Assembly (NCBI GenBank): GCA_903881085.1
Contig: CAIRSA010000140.1
Span: forward strand, 1 to 64,000
DNA from: an uncultured Acidobacteriia bacterium
GTDB lineage: Bacteria; Acidobacteriota; Terriglobia; Bryobacterales; Bryobacteraceae
Length of the DNA: 64,000 bases
Reading direction: 5' to 3'
Shown here: positions 27,454 to 36,086 of the stretch, piece by piece
How positions within the stretch are numbered: position 1 is the stretch's first letter
Layout of the letters: each line of letters begins with the position of its first letter
Position numbers and translations under genes: made by a program
The notes under the pieces: generated by a model
The model's input: only the letters and a program-made list of their open reading frames with translations
What the model was told of the DNA's origin: nothing
Databases searched by the model: none

Positions 27454-28278
27454 ATGGTTGGCATTCTTTATTTAGTAGCAACTCCGATCGGAAATTTGGA
27501 GGACATCACCGTCCGCGCCTCCCGAATCCTCTCCGAAGTTTCGGCAATCGCCTGTGAGGACACCCGCGAATCGCACAAGTTGCTCGATCACCTCGGCATC
27601 CGCAAGCCACTGCTGAGCTGCCACGAACACAACGAACGAGCCCGCACGGAAGAACTCGTCGCCCGGCTCCAACACGGTGAAAGCATCGCCCTCATCTCTG
27701 ACGCCGGTTCCCCGCTGGTCTCCGATCCCGGCTACCGCCTGGTTGAAGCGGCGCTCGAAGCTGGGCTAACCGTCGTCCCCATTCCCGGACCCTCCGCGCT
27801 CATCACCGCCCTCACCGCATCCGGCCTCGCAACGGATGCCTTCTATTTTGGCGGATTCCTCCCTCCTAAGACAAATCAGCGCCGTAAAATATTGGAATCA
27901 TTGGCCGAGCTCGATGCCACCCTGATCTTCTACGAATCGCCGCACCGCATCCTGGAATCCCTCACTGACGTTGCCGAAGTTCTCGGCGCGCGCCGCGCAG
28001 TGGTCGCCCGCGAACTCACCAAAATGCACGAAGAGTTCCTCCGCGGCACGGCCACGTCCATCCGCGACACCCTAGCCGGCCGCCCCTCCGTGAAAGGCGA
28101 AATCACTCTCTTGATCGCCAAGGCCGACGCGCAAGCCGAAGATACCGCCCCCATCCCCGAAGCAGTCAACGAACTGGTTGCCGCCGGCATCTCTCGCATG
28201 GACGCCATGAAGGCCGTCGCCCGCCGCCGTGGCATTTCGAAACGCGACGTCTATAAAGCCATGGAGCACGCCGAATGA
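27454..28278 (+). CDS. rsmI: 16S rRNA (cytidine1402-2'-O)-methyltransferase
   Basis: RsmI methylates the 2'-OH of C1402 in 16S rRNA using SAM. The 274-residue protein has the tetrapyrrole-methylase fold with ATPIGNLEDITVRA near residue 9, CEDTRES near 34, SDAGSPLVSDPGYRLV near 82 and PGPSALITALTASG near 110. The C-terminal helical domain (ISRMDAMKAVARRRGISKRD) is present. No Shine-Dalgarno sequence precedes the ATG, and TATAGT ends eight bases before it, so the transcript may be leaderless. The stop overlaps the next gene by four bases (ATGA). Confidence 0.96.
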   Translation: MVGILYLVATPIGNLEDITVRASRILSEVSAIACEDTRESHKLLDHLGIRKPLLSCHEHNERARTEELVARLQHGESIALISDAGSPLVSDPGYRLVEAALEAGLTVVPIPGPSALITALTASGLATDAFYFGGFLPPKTNQRRKILESLAELDATLIFYESPHRILESLTDVAEVLGARRAVVARELTKMHEEFLRGTATSIRDTLAGRPSVKGEITLLIAKADAQAEDTAPIPEAVNELVAAGISRMDAMKAVARRRGISKRDVYKAMEHAE

Positions 28279-29192
28279 AAATCCTGATACTCCTTCTCGC
28301 CTTCGCCCAGGTGCCAAGCCAATGGCTCCGCTGGATCGGCGAATACCAGAATGGCCCGGAACGCCTGATCGTCCTCGAACGCGAGGGCAAGCTTACCGTC
28401 TACACAAAATCGGCTGGCTACACCGTCCTAACCGAGGCCGGCCCGGCCGCGTTCCGCTTCCCCGACGGCCGCACACTCTCTTTCATCAATGGCCCTCGCC
28501 TCAACAATGCACCCCTGCAGCGCCGCCAGCTCGGACCAGAATCCGGCAACGTCTTCCGCATCACGCCGGTCCGCCCGGTTGACGAATTGCGCCGCGAAGC
28601 TCTCGCCGCCAAGCCTCCCACCGAAAGCCCCGACCTGCTGCCGCCCGATCTTGTAGAACTCGCCAGGCTCGACAAATCCATCCATCTGGACATTCGCTAC
28701 GCCACTACCGACAACTTCCTCAGCACGCCCCTCTACGAGGCCGCCAGGGCCAAGCTCCAGCGCCCAGCGTCGGAGGCGCTGCTCCGTGCCCACCGCAACT
28801 TGAAGAAGCAAGGCTACGGCCTGCTGATCCACGACGCCTATCGCCCCTGGTACGTCACCAAAATCTTCTGGGACGCCACCCCGCCCGATAAGCACGAATT
28901 TGTCGCCGACCCATCCCAGGGCTCGCGCCACAACCGAGGCTGCGCCGTCGACCTCACGCTCTATCACCTGAAAACCGGCAAGCCGGTTGAGATGGTGGGC
29001 GTCTACGACGAAATGTCTGAACGCTCGTATCCTGATTACCCAGGCGGCACCACCGCCCAGCGCGCCACCCGCGCCATCCTCCGCCAGGCCATGGAGGCCG
29101 AAGGCTTCACCGTATTCGAGTCCGAATGGTGGCACTTCGACTACAAGGACTGGCGCAAGTACGCCATCGGCAACGTGGCCCTGAAGCGCTGA
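28275..29192 (+). CDS. VanX/DdpX-type D-alanyl-D-alanine dipeptidase with an extra N-terminal domain
   Basis: This 305-residue exported zinc peptidase of family M15D is predicted to cleave D-Ala-D-Ala. A short signal peptide is followed by an unassigned beta-rich segment (20-105) not seen in classical VanX of about 200 residues. The catalytic domain (125-305) has LDIRYATTDNF near 138, HDAYRPW near 186, SRHNRGCAVD (zinc His219 and Asp226) and ESEWWH (Glu284 and zinc His287). It overlaps rsmI by ATGA. The usual role is peptidoglycan recycling or turnover. Without vanH/vanA nearby, vancomycin resistance is not implied. Confidence 0.9.
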   Translation: MKILILLLAFAQVPSQWLRWIGEYQNGPERLIVLEREGKLTVYTKSAGYTVLTEAGPAAFRFPDGRTLSFINGPRLNNAPLQRRQLGPESGNVFRITPVRPVDELRREALAAKPPTESPDLLPPDLVELARLDKSIHLDIRYATTDNFLSTPLYEAARAKLQRPASEALLRAHRNLKKQGYGLLIHDAYRPWYVTKIFWDATPPDKHEFVADPSQGSRHNRGCAVDLTLYHLKTGKPVEMVGVYDEMSERSYPDYPGGTTAQRATRAILRQAMEAEGFTVFESEWWHFDYKDWRKYAIGNVALKR

Positions 29193-29213
29193 CCGAATGA
29201 TACAATCGGCTAC

Positions 29214-29657
29214 ATGCGTAACTTTTTAGTCGCGGCAGCTGCCGCATTTTTGATGTCAGGCGCCCTCACCGCGGGCGAAAAGAGCCTCATGCACTGCTTC
29301 GCCTACACGGCGATTGAAGGTGCCACTCAAGCCGATTGGGACGCCTTTTACAAGGCCTCCGACGCGCTTCCCAAGAAGATGCCGATGGTCAAACGCGTAT
29401 GGTACGGCAAGCTGCGTGGTCCGCTGGCCATCTTCCAAGTGGATGCCGCCGCCAGCAAAAAGCTCCGTGCAGGAGAAAAGAATGTCGACGCCAAAGCCAA
29501 CTTCGTCTCTCGCCAGCAGGGCATGTGCATTGAATTCGAAGGCGCACCGGAAGTGCTGAAGACCTACGTCGCGCACCCGTTTCACGCCGAATGGTCCGCC
29601 GCCTACGAGAAGGTCCGCGTAGCCGGCACCACCACCTACGACATCCTAGGCCAATAA
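29214..29657 (+). CDS. Exported Dabb (alpha/beta-barrel) domain protein
   Basis: This 147-residue protein has a signal peptide (residues 1-20) and a ferredoxin-like Dabb domain. HCFAYTAIEGATQADWDAFY near 28, VKRVWYGKL near 60 and LKTYVAHPFHAEW near 110 follow the family pattern, in which the conserved His-rich strand and the YxxHPxH block face a cavity. Some Dabb proteins act in stress or polyketide cyclisation, but the function here is unknown. TACAAT lies seven bases before the ATG with no Shine-Dalgarno sequence, suggesting a leaderless message. Confidence 0.8.
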   Translation: MRNFLVAAAAAFLMSGALTAGEKSLMHCFAYTAIEGATQADWDAFYKASDALPKKMPMVKRVWYGKLRGPLAIFQVDAAASKKLRAGEKNVDAKANFVSRQQGMCIEFEGAPEVLKTYVAHPFHAEWSAAYEKVRVAGTTTYDILGQ

Positions 29658-29716
29658 CCGCTTTCGCCCGGCGGATCGTCGACGCTAAACTCGACACTGC
29701 AGTATTTTCAAGGGTG

Positions 29717-29737
29717 GGGCAGGCAATTTGCCTGCCC
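29717..29737. repeat. GGGCAGGCAA hairpin repeat
   Basis: GGGCAGGCAA pairs with TTGCCTGCCC around one base. A decayed relative (GGCGATCCAGCTGTCCAAATC) lies near 29838-29858. Both belong to the short hairpin family also seen near 12497, 44260 and 57057. Apart from these the interval 29658-29875 has no gene. Confidence 0.6.
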
Positions 29738-29875
29738 TGACTAAATTCAAAGTCCCCTCGTCCTGACTGACATGGCTCTCAATGCTCCGAAAATGGCTGG
29801 GCAACTATTTTCTACTCGCAAAAATGATGTAGCATTAGGCGATCCAGCTGTCCAAATCCTAATTTTTCAAAACAC

Positions 29876-30541
29876 ATGAAGATACTGCTATTCGGAGCCA
29901 CAGGCATGGTAGGCCAAAGCGTCCTGCGCGAATGTCTGCAAACCGCCGCAGTCCAAGCCGTAACTGTGGTTGGCCGCACCTCCACCAACCTTACCCACCC
30001 CAAACTCACCGAACACATCCACGCCGACCTGTGGGACTTCAGCACCCTGGAAACAGCCCTCGCGGCGTTCGATGCCTGCTTCTACTGCCTTGGCGTCTCC
30101 TCCGGAGGCATGAGCGAAGAAAAGTACACCCGCCTAACCTACGACATGACCCTGGCCTGCGCCAACACCCTGGCCCGCCTGAATCCGCAAATGGTCTTCA
30201 TCTATGTCTCAGGCGCAGGCACTGACAGCACCGAAACCAGTTCCACCATGTGGGCCCGCGTGAAAGGAAAAACGGAGAACGCCATCCTCGCGCTTCCCTT
30301 CCGCGCCGCGTACATGTTCCGCCCCGCGGCCATTCAGCCGATGCACGGCATTGTGTCCAAGACCACGTCCTACCGCGTCCTCTATGCCGTAACCAAACCG
30401 CTGCTGCCCCTGCTGCGATGGCTGGTTCCCAACATGATCGTCACCAGTGATAAGCTCGCCCGCGTCATGCTCCACGTGGCCAGCCACGGTGCGGACAAAC
30501 GTGTCCTCGAAAGTGCCGACATCAACGCCATGCAGCATTAG
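29876..30541 (+). CDS. NAD(P)-binding Rossmann-fold protein (atypical SDR)
   Basis: This 221-residue cytoplasmic protein has the N-terminal dinucleotide motif GATGMVGQSV (residues 7-16), FYCLGVSSGGMS near 73 and YVSGAGTDS near 115. It resembles the NAD(P)H-binding/epimerase-like atypical SDRs related to HTATIP2. The classical YxxxK is replaced by a later MWARVKGKTEN segment. The substrate is not known. The gene stands alone on the plus strand, convergent with a UPF0175 gene ten bases away. Confidence 0.82.
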   Translation: MKILLFGATGMVGQSVLRECLQTAAVQAVTVVGRTSTNLTHPKLTEHIHADLWDFSTLETALAAFDACFYCLGVSSGGMSEEKYTRLTYDMTLACANTLARLNPQMVFIYVSGAGTDSTETSSTMWARVKGKTENAILALPFRAAYMFRPAAIQPMHGIVSKTTSYRVLYAVTKPLLPLLRWLVPNMIVTSDKLARVMLHVASHGADKRVLESADINAMQH

Positions 30542-30551
30542 GCCTCGCGGT

Positions 30552-30803
30552 TCAACGCTCTTCAGATCGGCGAAGGTCTTCAAGATCGCGCTCTAAATCC
30601 GCAATATCGTAGGCATTCTCTAAAATATCGCGAGCCTTCAGGAAACCATCGAGCTCGAAGCGAGAAAGGCCGAGTAGTTGGCTTGACTGAAAATGAGAGA
30701 GCGCCCCAGATCGATAGCCCTCGATAACCAAAGCCTCAAGGGCCTCTCTCCCCGGATCGGCGTGCGTGGCAATGTCGTCCGGAAGATGAACAGCAATCTT
30801 CAT
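30552..30803 (-). CDS. UPF0175 family small protein (antitoxin-like)
   Basis: This 83-residue protein fits UPF0175: an N-terminal strand (KIAVHLPDDI) followed by a helical DNA-binding-like region (EALVIEGYRSGALSHFQSSQLLGLSRFELDGFLKARD, given here only as the region 26-60) and an acidic tail. Members often act as antitoxins beside PIN-domain toxins. Here there is no toxin. It lies 11 bases downstream of an ABC-transporter ATPase gene on the same strand, so it is probably an orphan. Confidence 0.75.
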   Translation of the reverse strand: MKIAVHLPDDIATHADPGREALEALVIEGYRSGALSHFQSSQLLGLSRFELDGFLKARDILENAYDIADLERDLEDLRRSEER

Positions 30804-30814
30804 AATCCGTCCAG

Positions 30815-31513
30815 CTAAACCACCTGAATCTCGTTCTCCACAATCCGCCCATCGCGCATATGCACAATGCGATGCCCATACGTCGCTGCTTCCGGATTAT
30901 GCGTGATCATCAGAATCGTCTGCCCCGTGCGCCGGTTCAAATCCCGCAACAAGCCCAAAACATTATTCGAATTTTCCGTGTCCAGATTGCCGGTCGGCTC
31001 ATCGGCCAGCAGAATCGCCGGGCTGTTCACAATCGACCGCGCAATCGCCACCCGCTGCTGCTCGCCGCCCGAAAGCGCCCGCGGCTTGTGGTCCAATCGG
31101 TGCTCGATGCCCAACAACCGCAGCACTTCTTGAAACTTCTGGTCCTTGGAATCCCTGTTGTCGGCGATGTCGCGCGCGATCTCAATGTTATCGCTCACGG
31201 TCAAGGTCGGCAGCAGATTGTACTTCTGGAACACAAACCCCACCGTGCGTTTGCGCAGGTTGGTGCGGTCCGCATCGGTCATCTTCGCCAGATCCTGGCC
31301 GTTGATCTCCACCGTGCCCGAAGTCGCCGGCGTCAATCCGCCCAGCACGTGAAACAGCGTCGACTTACCCGATCCCGACGGCCCCACAATCGAAACAAAC
31401 TCGCCCTTGCGGATATCCAGCGTCACGCCGCGCAACGCATGCACATCCACATCGCCCTGCCGGTATGTCTTCTTTAGATTCTTAATCTGAATAATGGGCG
31501 AGTTATCAGTCAT
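30815..31513 (-). CDS. ABC transporter ATP-binding protein (MacB/LolD type)
   Basis: This 232-residue ATPase powers the adjacent permease. It has Walker A GPSGSGKST near 40, Q-loop VFQKYNLLPTL near 93, signature LSGGEQQRVAIARS near 145, Walker B ILLADEPTGNLD near 165 and H-loop MITHNPE near 200. The sequence type is that of MacB/LolD/FtsE-like exporters that work by mechanotransmission. It overlaps the permease gene by eight bases. No membrane-fusion (MacA-like) gene is adjacent. Confidence 0.94.
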   Translation of the reverse strand: MTDNSPIIQIKNLKKTYRQGDVDVHALRGVTLDIRKGEFVSIVGPSGSGKSTLFHVLGGLTPATSGTVEINGQDLAKMTDADRTNLRKRTVGFVFQKYNLLPTLTVSDNIEIARDIADNRDSKDQKFQEVLRLLGIEHRLDHKPRALSGGEQQRVAIARSIVNSPAILLADEPTGNLDTENSNNVLGLLRDLNRRTGQTILMITHNPEAATYGHRIVHMRDGRIVENEIQVV

Positions 31514-32600
31514 AGGAGAGGGACTCCAGCGCGTCCTGCCGCGCCGCTTTCAGTGCCGGATACAATACGCCAAGCATGGCGCCGCACAAAGTGATGGCAC
31601 CGGAAATAGCCCACCATTCAGGCAAAATCTCTTGCGTCATGGAAGCCGGGATGAACGTTGCAATCAACCACCGTGTGCCGAAGCTCATCAGAATTCCGGC
31701 AATCGTGCCAAACGCCGAAAGCAGCGCAGTCTCCCGCAACAGGATTCCTAAAACGTAACCTGGCGACGCACCCAGCGCCTTCAGCACGCCGATTTCGCGT
31801 GTACGCTCCAGCACTGCCGTATACATGGAAAGAAAAACAATTAGAAATCCAAACAGAATGCTCAGCCCGATAATCACGAAAATGAACGCCTTCAATTCCG
31901 AGATCGAATTCACCGAAAACTGCGACGTGAACTCCTCCATCGTATAAACCGGGTAATCGTTGAACTTCTGTTTCAGCGCATCTTGAACCGCTACCAGATT
32001 TGCCTGGTTGTCCACCTTCACGTACATCATCGACAGCTTGTTCGTGTTGCCGGAAATATCCTGCAACACTTTGATCGCGATAAAAGTGCGCGACAGTTTC
32101 CCGCTTTCCACGATTCCGCAAACATGCCAGTCGCGGTTGCCCAGGTTCTTCACCGAACCCACATGCAACTTATTCTGCGCGGCGTAGAATTCATCGATCA
32201 AGAGATCGTCGGGCTTTTGAAACGGGCCGCCCTCGCGAAACTTGAATCCGCCGGCCATCTTGTTGAAGCGTTCGTAGTCGATGCCAGTCAGGCTGTTGAT
32301 GCCGCCAATGGGCATGAGCGTTGTACCCGTGGCCATGGTCACATGCGGAATTGCCGCGATCACGTCCAGCAGCTTCTCCGGCATCGGCGCCGTGCGCATT
32401 CCGATCGCGCTCGCGCCCGGAGGCAGAATCACAATGTCCGCGCCTGTTCCGCGATTGCGTACCTTCTGATCATCAAGCATTCCATTGCTCACGCCGACCA
32501 GCGTCAGCATCATGGTGACGCCCAATCCGATCGCCAGCGAGCTCAGAATGGTCCGGATCATCCGGTGCTTCAGGTTTTCTAAAACCAGTTTGTAAACCAA
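31506..32600 (-). CDS. ABC transporter permease, MacB/FtsX-like
   Basis: This 364-residue inner-membrane protein has one N-terminal helix (about 15-37), a large periplasmic MacB-type domain (40-235) and three C-terminal helices (about 238-262, 290-315 and 325-350) of the FtsX fold. TREIGVLKALGAS near 268 is a hallmark coupling segment. It is the first gene of a leftward operon with its ATPase. The substrate may be a lipoprotein, peptide or other molecule and cannot be assigned. Confidence 0.92.
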   Translation of the reverse strand: MVYKLVLENLKHRMIRTILSSLAIGLGVTMMLTLVGVSNGMLDDQKVRNRGTGADIVILPPGASAIGMRTAPMPEKLLDVIAAIPHVTMATGTTLMPIGGINSLTGIDYERFNKMAGGFKFREGGPFQKPDDLLIDEFYAAQNKLHVGSVKNLGNRDWHVCGIVESGKLSRTFIAIKVLQDISGNTNKLSMMYVKVDNQANLVAVQDALKQKFNDYPVYTMEEFTSQFSVNSISELKAFIFVIIGLSILFGFLIVFLSMYTAVLERTREIGVLKALGASPGYVLGILLRETALLSAFGTIAGILMSFGTRWLIATFIPASMTQEILPEWWAISGAITLCGAMLGVLYPALKAARQDALESLSYD

Positions 32601-32634
32601 CGATAGCTTCCTTTGGGGTAAGATTTCATTTTAC

Positions 32635-33429
32635 ATGACTCACGCCCCTAAACCCGCCGTCCTCATTACCGGCGCCTCCTCTGGTATCGGCCGCGAAACG
32701 GCGAAGTACCTTGTTCACCAAGGCTTTCGCGTCTTTGCCGGGGCTCGAAAAAAAGACGAAGGTAACCTTATGCTCGACGTTACCGACCCCGTCAGCGTTT
32801 CCGCTGCCGCAGCCTACATCGCCTCCGAGGTCGGTGACCGCGGCCTGGCCGGTCTGGTCAACAACGCCGGCGTCGCCGTCCCTGGACCGCTGGAGTTCCT
32901 CCCCATCGCCGATTTCGAGCGCCAGTTTGAGGTGAATGTCACCGGCCAACTGCGCGTCATTCAGGCCATGCTGCCGATGCTGCGCCAGGGCCGCGGCCGC
33001 ATCGTCAACATCAGTTCCATCGCAGGCCGCAGTGCCATGCCCGTGATGGGCGCCTACAGCGCGTCGAAGTTTGCCCTCGAAGCCATGAGCGATTCACTCC
33101 GCCTGGAACTCCGCCCCTGGGGCATCCGCGTGGCGCTGATTGAGCCCGGGCCGATTCAAAGCGAGATCTGGTCCAAAGCCGGTGAGCTCGAATTTTGCCC
33201 CGAAGCGGAACAGATGTACCCCAAGCTGCTAGCCATGGGGCGCAAAGTGCTGGCTCGCGCCGTACGCACCGCCTTGCCCGCCACGCGCGTCTCGCGCGAC
33301 ATTCACCATGCACTCTCCGCGCGCCGCCCCAAAGCGCGCTACCTGATCGGAGGCAACTCACACATGCGCGTTCTCCTGGAACAACTGCCCACATCCCTGC
33401 GCGATTGGATCATATCGAGAGCCATATGA
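32635..33429 (+). CDS. Short-chain dehydrogenase/reductase (SDR)
   Basis: This 264-residue classical SDR has the cofactor motif TGASSGIG at residues 12-19, NNAG near 80, the catalytic Ser (NISSIAG near 125) and YSASK near 140. An Arg after the second strand (AGARKK) suggests NADP, by family rule. It starts a rightward cluster and overlaps the next gene by ATGA. It is divergent from the ABC permease with only 34 bases between start codons. The substrate is unknown. Confidence 0.9.
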   Translation: MTHAPKPAVLITGASSGIGRETAKYLVHQGFRVFAGARKKDEGNLMLDVTDPVSVSAAAAYIASEVGDRGLAGLVNNAGVAVPGPLEFLPIADFERQFEVNVTGQLRVIQAMLPMLRQGRGRIVNISSIAGRSAMPVMGAYSASKFALEAMSDSLRLELRPWGIRVALIEPGPIQSEIWSKAGELEFCPEAEQMYPKLLAMGRKVLARAVRTALPATRVSRDIHHALSARRPKARYLIGGNSHMRVLLEQLPTSLRDWIISRAI

Positions 33430-34310
33430 TTACCCGTCGCGCAATTCTCGCCTCCAGCGCTATGATGGCAGCACAGGCCCCGAAACAAATGTCGCTCTGC
33501 CTTCACCAGACCACGCTCGCCGCCGCCGGCTTCCGCCGCTCGCTCGAAGGCGCTTCAAAAGCAGGCATCAAGCTGGTGGAGCTGATCCCGCAGCACGTCG
33601 ACGAGTTCGTGAAGTCCGATGGCATTCCCGCCGCCCGCCGATTGCTCGCCGACCTCGGCCTCACCGCCGTCTCCGGCAGCGGTGTACGCGGCCTCTTCGA
33701 ACCCAACCCGGGCCGCGCAAAAGCCCTGGAAGATCTGAAGGTTCGCGCCGAGTTGTTCTCCCAACTCGGCGTCGACCGCCTGGTCTGCCCCTGCGGCACA
33801 ACGGAAAAATATACGCTCGATGACTACAAGCGCGCCGTTGACCACGCCCGCGAAGCAGGCGAAATCGTCAAGCCATTCCGTGCAACCGTGATGCTCGAAT
33901 TCATGCGCGGCTCCACGTTCATCGGCACGCTGCCCACCGCCCTCCAAATCACGCGCCAGGCCGCTCATCCCTTTGTGAAGCCGATGTTCGACTGCTACCA
34001 CTTCTGGGCCGGCCTCAGCAAATTCGAAGATCTCGATCTGCTGCACGACGGCGAAATCCACCACGTGCATTTTCAGGATGTGCCACGCATTCCGCGCGAA
34101 CTGCTCGACGGCGCGACACGCGACATCCCCGGCGATGGCGTCTCCCCGCTGCCCGCCATTCTTCGCGCCCTGCACAAAAAAGGATACAACGGTCCGCTAT
34201 CGGTCGAGCTCTTCTACCCGCACCTGCAAAAAGGCGACCCCTACGAAGTCTGCACCGAAATCCGCCGCAAAGCCGAAGGGGTCATGGCGCGCGCTGCGCA
34301 GATGCGATAA
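33426..34310 (+). CDS. Sugar phosphate isomerase/epimerase-like TIM-barrel protein
   Basis: This 294-residue protein has a Tat-like or short secretory leader (MITRRAILASSAMMAAQA) and an AP-endonuclease-2/xylose-isomerase-like TIM barrel. Family features include IKLVELIPQHVDEF near 45, VMLEFM near 155 (metal Glu), PMFDCYHFW near 185 (metal Asp and His), HHVHFQDV near 212 and LSVELFYP near 260 (metal Glu). I chose the ATG at 33426 because it forms an ATGA overlap with the SDR stop. An upstream in-frame extension only shadows the SDR. The substrate is probably a sugar or polyol, but it is unproven. Confidence 0.88.
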   Translation: MITRRAILASSAMMAAQAPKQMSLCLHQTTLAAAGFRRSLEGASKAGIKLVELIPQHVDEFVKSDGIPAARRLLADLGLTAVSGSGVRGLFEPNPGRAKALEDLKVRAELFSQLGVDRLVCPCGTTEKYTLDDYKRAVDHAREAGEIVKPFRATVMLEFMRGSTFIGTLPTALQITRQAAHPFVKPMFDCYHFWAGLSKFEDLDLLHDGEIHHVHFQDVPRIPRELLDGATRDIPGDGVSPLPAILRALHKKGYNGPLSVELFYPHLQKGDPYEVCTEIRRKAEGVMARAAQMR

Positions 34311-34321
34311 AATTCATCGCC

Positions 34322-35185
34322 ATGAGCACAACACGCCGCTCCGCAATCGCAGCGCTCACCGGAAGCCTAATTGCGGCAGCCCCACAGCCCGGGCAGGGCC
34401 AAGCTCCGTTGCCCGGGCGAAATCAAAATAGATCCACGGCCTACGCCCTAATCGGCGACCGCTACCACAACTCCGATTACATCCGCACCGGCCTCAGCCG
34501 CACCATCGGCCGCGACCTCAACATCTCCATCGATTTCTGCGACGAGACCAAAAACCTCAACGCCGAAACCCTCACCGGCTACAAGCTACTGATCATCCTC
34601 CGCGATGGCATGAACTGGCCCGATGGCTACCCTGACGAAAACACCAACGCCGCCTGGGTCGCCACCGGCAAGCCCAAGCTGGTCTTCGATCCGCCCACCC
34701 CGCGCACCGAAGCCAAACCCGCCTTCTGGATGAAACCCGCGCAAGGCAAAGCCGTCCGCCAGTTCGTCGAAAACGGCGGCGCCGCGCTTTTCCTCCACAA
34801 CGTAACTCACGTTGGAGTCACCGACCCCGACTTCCGCCACGTCCTCGGCGCGGCCTACACTGGCCATCCGCCCATTCGCACCTTCAAAGTGAAAGTGAAA
34901 AACTCGAACCACCCAATTACAAAAGGTGTCCGCGATTTCATCGTTACAGACGAACAGCATTACATGGATTACGACAAAGATCCAAAGTACGTCTTTCTCG
35001 AAACCGTGAATGAAGATGGACTCGATTTCAATAAGAAGGGTCCAGTCGCGCCCGCTGGATGGTCCTACGATTACGGCAAGGGCCGCATCTGCTACCTCTC
35101 GCCCGGGCACTTACTCAGCGTTTTATGGAATCCAGAGTATATTAAATTACAGCAAAATGCGGTACGCTGGCTGATGCGTTCGTAA
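34322..35185 (+). CDS. ThuA-like domain protein, exported
   Basis: This 287-residue protein has an N-terminal leader (MSTTRRSAIAALTGSLIAAA) with a Tat-like double Arg. The ThuA/GATase-like fold shows ALIGDRYHNSDYIRTGL near 41, KLLIILRDGMNWPDGY near 90, VENGGAALFLHNVTHVG near 150 and GKGRICYLSPGHL near 255. It differs from the ThuA protein at 20458-21264. It follows the TIM-barrel gene by 11 bases, a pairing common in acidobacterial sugar-related clusters. TAAAAT lies eight bases before the ATG with no clear Shine-Dalgarno sequence, so an internal leaderless start is possible. Confidence 0.85.
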   Translation: MSTTRRSAIAALTGSLIAAAPQPGQGQAPLPGRNQNRSTAYALIGDRYHNSDYIRTGLSRTIGRDLNISIDFCDETKNLNAETLTGYKLLIILRDGMNWPDGYPDENTNAAWVATGKPKLVFDPPTPRTEAKPAFWMKPAQGKAVRQFVENGGAALFLHNVTHVGVTDPDFRHVLGAAYTGHPPIRTFKVKVKNSNHPITKGVRDFIVTDEQHYMDYDKDPKYVFLETVNEDGLDFNKKGPVAPAGWSYDYGKGRICYLSPGHLLSVLWNPEYIKLQQNAVRWLMRS

Positions 35186-35192
35186 GGAGGAA

Positions 35193-35732
35193 ATGTTCAT
35201 GCTACAAAAAATTGCTCTTGCAATTGGATGCATTATTGTTCTGATTCTCGGCGTGGCCGCTATGCAGCCCGACGATTACAAAATAACCCGCAGCCTCGTG
35301 ATCGCGGCCCCGCCCTCCGATGTCTTTGCCCAGATCAACGACTTCCACAAATGGGCCGCTTGGTCACCCTGGGAAAAGAAGGATCTGAATATGAAGAAGA
35401 CCTTCTCCGGCCCCGCTGAAGGCGTTGGCACAATCTACGATTGGTCCGGTAACAGCGATGTCGGCGAAGGCCGCATGACGCTCACCGCCAGCCAGCCTGC
35501 GGAGAAGATCGCGATCAAAATGGAATTCAAAAAGCCCTTTGAAGACACCGGCACGGCGGAATTCCTGTTCAAGCCCGAAGGCGCCGGGACGAATGTCTCC
35601 TGGAGCATGGCTGGCAAATACAACTTCATTTCGAAGGTCGTATGCCTGTTCATGAGCATGGATAAAATGATCGGCGGCGACTTTGAGCAGGGCCTGTCGC
35701 AGTTGAAAACTGTGGTCGAAGCCAAGAAATAA
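35193..35732 (+). CDS. SRPBCC (START-like) family protein with N-terminal membrane anchor
   Basis: This 179-residue protein starts with one hydrophobic helix (LQKIALAIGCIIVLILGVAA) and continues as a polyketide-cyclase/START-like SRPBCC domain: ITRSLVIAAPPSDVFAQIND near 30, FHKWAAWSPWEKKDLNMK near 51 and MAGKYNFISKV near 145. Such domains bind hydrophobic ligands. AAGGAGGAA precedes the ATG. It is the last gene of the SDR, TIM-barrel and ThuA cluster, seven bases after the ThuA stop. The ligand is unknown. Confidence 0.85.
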   Translation: MFMLQKIALAIGCIIVLILGVAAMQPDDYKITRSLVIAAPPSDVFAQINDFHKWAAWSPWEKKDLNMKKTFSGPAEGVGTIYDWSGNSDVGEGRMTLTASQPAEKIAIKMEFKKPFEDTGTAEFLFKPEGAGTNVSWSMAGKYNFISKVVCLFMSMDKMIGGDFEQGLSQLKTVVEAKK

Positions 35733-35892
35733 TTACAACACAGTTGTTGTCCAACAGAGTTGTCGTGTAGATTGTCAATCCACTGCCTGTCGTGTTTCTG
35801 CCGCCGTGTCAGGTCTCGTGCCCCATTCGCCTGATGCCGCTTTCTGGTTAATCAGTCAGCGTAGTCTCTGAAACGATACCAGGAATCCCGTG

Positions 35893-35999
35893 TTTTATCC
35901 GTGTCCATCCTCGTGAATCCGTGGCTAACTTCTTCTGAACAACCAGCGGGAAAAACGTCAAGACAAATTCGCCACCGATGCACTCGGATGGACACGGAT
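35893..35999. repeat. ATCCGTG palindromic element, copy 3
   Basis: TTTTATCCGTGTCCATCC (35893 on) pairs with CGGATGGACACGGAT ending at 35999. Homology to copy 2 extends right to about 36080. It lies in the 574-base gene-free stretch 35733-36306 and directly abuts the nested inverted-repeat element at 36087-36262. Confidence 0.8.
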
Positions 36000-36086
36000 G
36001 AAAACTGAGGCTGCGACTTGGATTTTTCGGATAATCCCATCCGCCAGCCTATGACGCAAAGCCAATCAAAACGAGTGGCATCAGAT

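Noticed and set aside
28275-29192. Vancomycin-resistance gene
   Set aside because: The enzyme is VanX-type but lacks vanH/vanA neighbours and carries an extra domain; peptidoglycan turnover is more likely.
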